In this document: positions 5,809 through 6,994 of the stretch, piece by piece | Numbering within the stretch: the first letter of the stretch is position 1 | Layout: each line of letters opens with the position of its first letter | NCBI GenBank assembly: GCA_036844615.1 | Contig: DAIUFK010000092.1 | Span: 1 to 6,994 of the forward strand | Direction: 5' to 3' | Source: Palsa-872 sp036844615 | GTDB lineage: Bacteria; Chloroflexota; Dormibacteria; Dormibacterales; Dormibacteraceae | DNA length: 6,994 bases | Notes under the pieces: model-generated | What the model was told of the DNA's origin: nothing | Database searches by the model: none | What the model saw: only the letters and a program-made list of their open reading frames with translations | Position numbers and translations under genes: made by a program

Positions 5809-6458
5809 GGCTGGCCCTGGATGGTGAAGTGCTCGTTGTACACGAGGGGTATGCCGCTGCCGAACATGTTCTGGATGAACGGCGTCACCAAGGCGAAGTT
5901 CATGACGATGGAGACGTTGATGTCGCCCAGCCGGTAGCTCGAATCCGTGGGAGCAGTCGGCAGTGTGCCTGTCTTGAAAATGCCACCCGGTTGCGTGTAG
6001 CAGACGTACACGTTGACCTGGCCCGTGCTCGCCGGCACCGCCGCCGATGAATACGGCTTGTTGTTGACTGCGTTCCCGTCGGCGCCCACGAGGCACCCGC
6101 CAGACTTGACCTGGGTCGGGATCGGCAGGTGTCCCGGTAGGCCGTCGAAGCCGGCGCCGGACATAGCCTGCTTGACCGCCAGCATCACGTCGTCGTCGTC
6201 GAGGTACTTGTTGGTGCGGGTGGCGGTGTCGAACCACGCACCGTGCCTGGCGCCCTCACGCGCGGCGCCAAGAATGTTCACCGAGTAGTAGAAGGCCCGC
6301 GACAGGTCGAGGAGGCCCATCAACAGCAGGATGAGCACCAGGGACGAGATCGCGAACTCCACCAGGGACTGGCCGCGCTGGCGCGACCGTGAGCGCATCG
6401 GCCTGGAACTTGCCCAATCCCGAGTGAGAGTGCGTGTTTGTACTGCCTCAGCCATCAT
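5805..6458 (-). CDS. tadE: TadE-like minor pseudopilin (first gene of the operon)
   Basis: This 217-residue protein opens the operon. A basic cytoplasmic leader ends in RSRQRGQSLVEFAISSL (23-39): Gly29 followed by Glu34 at +5, the classic prepilin-peptidase pattern. The membrane helix spans about 35-56. AAREGARHGAWF (65-76) is the family TadE signature. The outer domain has two cysteines (C122, C153) and ends in a beta-rich segment, VSIVMNFALVTPFIQ (182-196), that aligns with the second TadE, so the two are paralogues. The start is uncertain. The outermost pair of ATGs (6458 and 6455) lacks a Shine-Dalgarno sequence, while an ATG at 6398 (M21) has AGG about seven bases upstream and would give a leader length more usual for a prepilin. 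The gene overlaps the next one by ATGA, so the two are likely translationally coupled. Confidence 0.82.
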   Translation of the reverse strand: MMAEAVQTRTLTRDWASSRPMRSRSRQRGQSLVEFAISSLVLILLLMGLLDLSRAFYYSVNILGAAREGARHGAWFDTATRTNKYLDDDDVMLAVKQAMSGAGFDGLPGHLPIPTQVKSGGCLVGADGNAVNNKPYSSAAVPASTGQVNVYVCYTQPGGIFKTGTLPTAPTDSSYRLGDINVSIVMNFALVTPFIQNMFGSGIPLVYNEHFTIQGQP

Positions 6459-6466
6459 TTGTGAGC

Positions 6467-6516
6467 GTTATTCAAACCGATAGGACCGCTGGATGCAGCA
6501 CATGTATTCGAATAAC
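6467..6516. promoter_or_regulatory. Spaced inverted repeat in the tad / sensor divergent gap
   Basis: GTTATTCAAA (6467-6476) and TTCGAATAAC (6507-6516) are inverted copies matching at 9 of 10 bases, with centres 40 bp apart (about four helical turns). The right copy overlaps a perfect 10-bp palindrome, TATTCGAATA (6505-6514). They lie just upstream of the first TadE start and are AT-rich islands in a GC-rich background, as expected for promoter or operator sequence. I could not place a convincing -35/-10 pair for the tad operon. Regulator binding is inferred only from the symmetry and position. Confidence 0.35.
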
Positions 6517-6559
6517 GGACTGGGGGCGGTTTTCAGTCGCTCGTAGATTTCAGGTGACC

Positions 6560-6576
6560 GGCAAGACGATCTTGCC
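6560..6576. repeat. Perfect inverted repeat upstream of the sensor gene
   Basis: GGCAAGA (6560-6566) and TCTTGCC (6570-6576) form a perfect 7-bp stem with a CGA loop. No T-run follows on either strand, so it is not a standard terminator. It lies 15 bases before TTGACG (6592-6597), which could be a -35 box for the rightward sensor gene, with a weak -10 candidate CAGACT at 6617-6622. In that reading the repeat would be a protein-binding site just upstream of the promoter. If the gene instead starts at TTG 6592, the repeat would be in its leader. Confidence 0.3.
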
Positions 6577-6654
6577 CCGCGAGTCAACCTCTTGACGTCC
6601 AAAGCCGAAACCCGCACAGACTCTCGTCGCTGGCAGGACGTACGCGCGCGTGCC

Positions 6655-6994
6655 ATGGACGCCAAATTCGATGCCGACCGCCGCCGCGTCGGCGAGAGGG
6701 TCGCCGTCAGCTTCCGCTGGCTGTTCCTGATCGTGCTGGCGGTGTTGAACAACGTCACCACCGTGACCAGCGCCGAAGCCCGCGGGACGGTGGACATCCT
6801 GCTCGCCGCCTGGGCGGTGATGAACGTCGGTGTGAACGTGCTTTTGGCGCGCGGATACCAGCCGGGCAAGCAGTTCAGCTTGAGCACGATGTCGCTCGAC
6901 ATTTTCTTTGCCACTGGATTGGTCTACCTATCTGACGGTTTTTCGAGCCCTTTCTTTCTCGCTTTGTTCCTGGCCGTCATCACGAACGCCGTCC
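6655..6994 (+). CDS. N-terminal membrane part of a probable sensor histidine kinase (cut by window end)
   Basis: From ATG 6655 an open frame runs off the right edge, giving 113 residues. A basic N-terminus (DADRRRVGERV, 6-16) is followed by four hydrophobic segments at about 20-34, 46-66, 79-94 and 98-113. The stretch SLDIFFATGLVYLSDGFSSPFF (80-101) closely resembles the multi-helix sensor domain of many membrane histidine kinases (pattern: helix, Y-L-S-x-G, S-P-F-F, helix). The kinase core lies beyond the window, so a diguanylate cyclase or phosphatase output is also possible. The frame is open upstream to 6547, with a TTG at 6592 that would add 21 charged residues; neither start has a good Shine-Dalgarno sequence. 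It is transcribed away from the tad operon across a shared ~196-bp gap, so it may sense conditions that control that operon, which is inference. Confidence 0.6.
   Translation, partial: MDAKFDADRRRVGERVAVSFRWLFLIVLAVLNNVTTVTSAEARGTVDILLAAWAVMNVGVNVLLARGYQPGKQFSLSTMSLDIFFATGLVYLSDGFSSPFFLALFLAVITNAV

Noticed and set aside
5155..5937. Rightward 260-codon open frame across both TadE/TadG junctions
   Set aside because: It spans parts of three genes that have clear family signatures on the other strand, so it is a shadow frame.
5809..6237. N-terminal extension of the second TadE frame up to an ATG at 6237
   Set aside because: This part overlaps the first TadE gene in another frame and is Arg/His-rich junk-like sequence. 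The ATG at 5808, in an ATGA overlap, precedes the pilin-like N-terminus.
6468..6914. Leftward 148-codon open frame over the sensor gene start
   Set aside because: The opposite strand encodes a clear multi-helix membrane protein with a family-like pattern. The leftward translation has no such pattern and would place a gene inside the divergent promoter gap.
1..6994. tRNA, rRNA, CRISPR array, insertion sequence or attachment site
   Set aside because: By eye I saw no cloverleaf, no regularly spaced direct repeats, no transposase-like protein and no flanking target duplications. Genes and gaps account for the window.

Overview
This is a GC-rich window (low-to-mid 60s % by eye) from a free-living bacterium. 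Codon use is GC-rich throughout. The style of the Tad pseudopilins (two TadE-like proteins and one large TadG-like protein with GQ(A/S)xV motifs at the membrane segment) and the type of membrane sensor at the right edge suggest Chloroflexota / Dormibacterota or a related soil lineage, with Actinomycetota as the alternative. This placement is an inference from protein style, not from a marker gene.

Layout, left to right. Bases 1-34 look like the last codons of a rightward gene. They are followed by two strong stem-loops (110-146 and 234-265) in a gene-free gap. The second stem-loop abuts the stop codon of a leftward gene for a long-chain acyl-CoA synthetase (FadD type, 257-2032). That gene lies 7 bp downstream of greA (2040-2504), so the two probably form one transcript read right to left. 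A near-perfect 20-bp inverted repeat covers the fadD start codon. It could make fadD translation depend on greA translation, or it could be an operator. Only 35 bp separate the greA start from a divergent small gene of unknown function (2540-2890), and an AT-rich element there reads as a -10 box on both strands.

Bases 2901-6458 hold a tightly packed leftward operon of three membrane-anchored Tad-type proteins: TadE-like, TadE-like and a 761-residue TadG-like protein. The spacing is a 4-bp ATGA overlap and then a 4-bp gap. These are minor pseudopilin or pilus-associated surface proteins. No Tad ATPase, platform, prepilin peptidase or major Flp pilin gene lies in the window. The TadG-like protein has a long cysteine-rich extracytoplasmic part, and each TadE-like protein has exactly two cysteines. 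Divergent from the operon, and cut off by the right edge, is the N-terminal multi-helix membrane part of what looks like a sensor histidine kinase (6655-6994+). The ~196-bp gap between them carries spaced inverted repeats that could be regulatory sites.

The genes make general sense as fatty-acid activation plus transcription elongation on one side and a cell-surface appendage with a divergent sensor on the other. Nothing here amounts to a demonstrated new system. The points most worth checking are the structured fadD start, the cysteine-rich Tad trio outside an apparent full Tad locus, and the sensor/Tad intergenic repeats.
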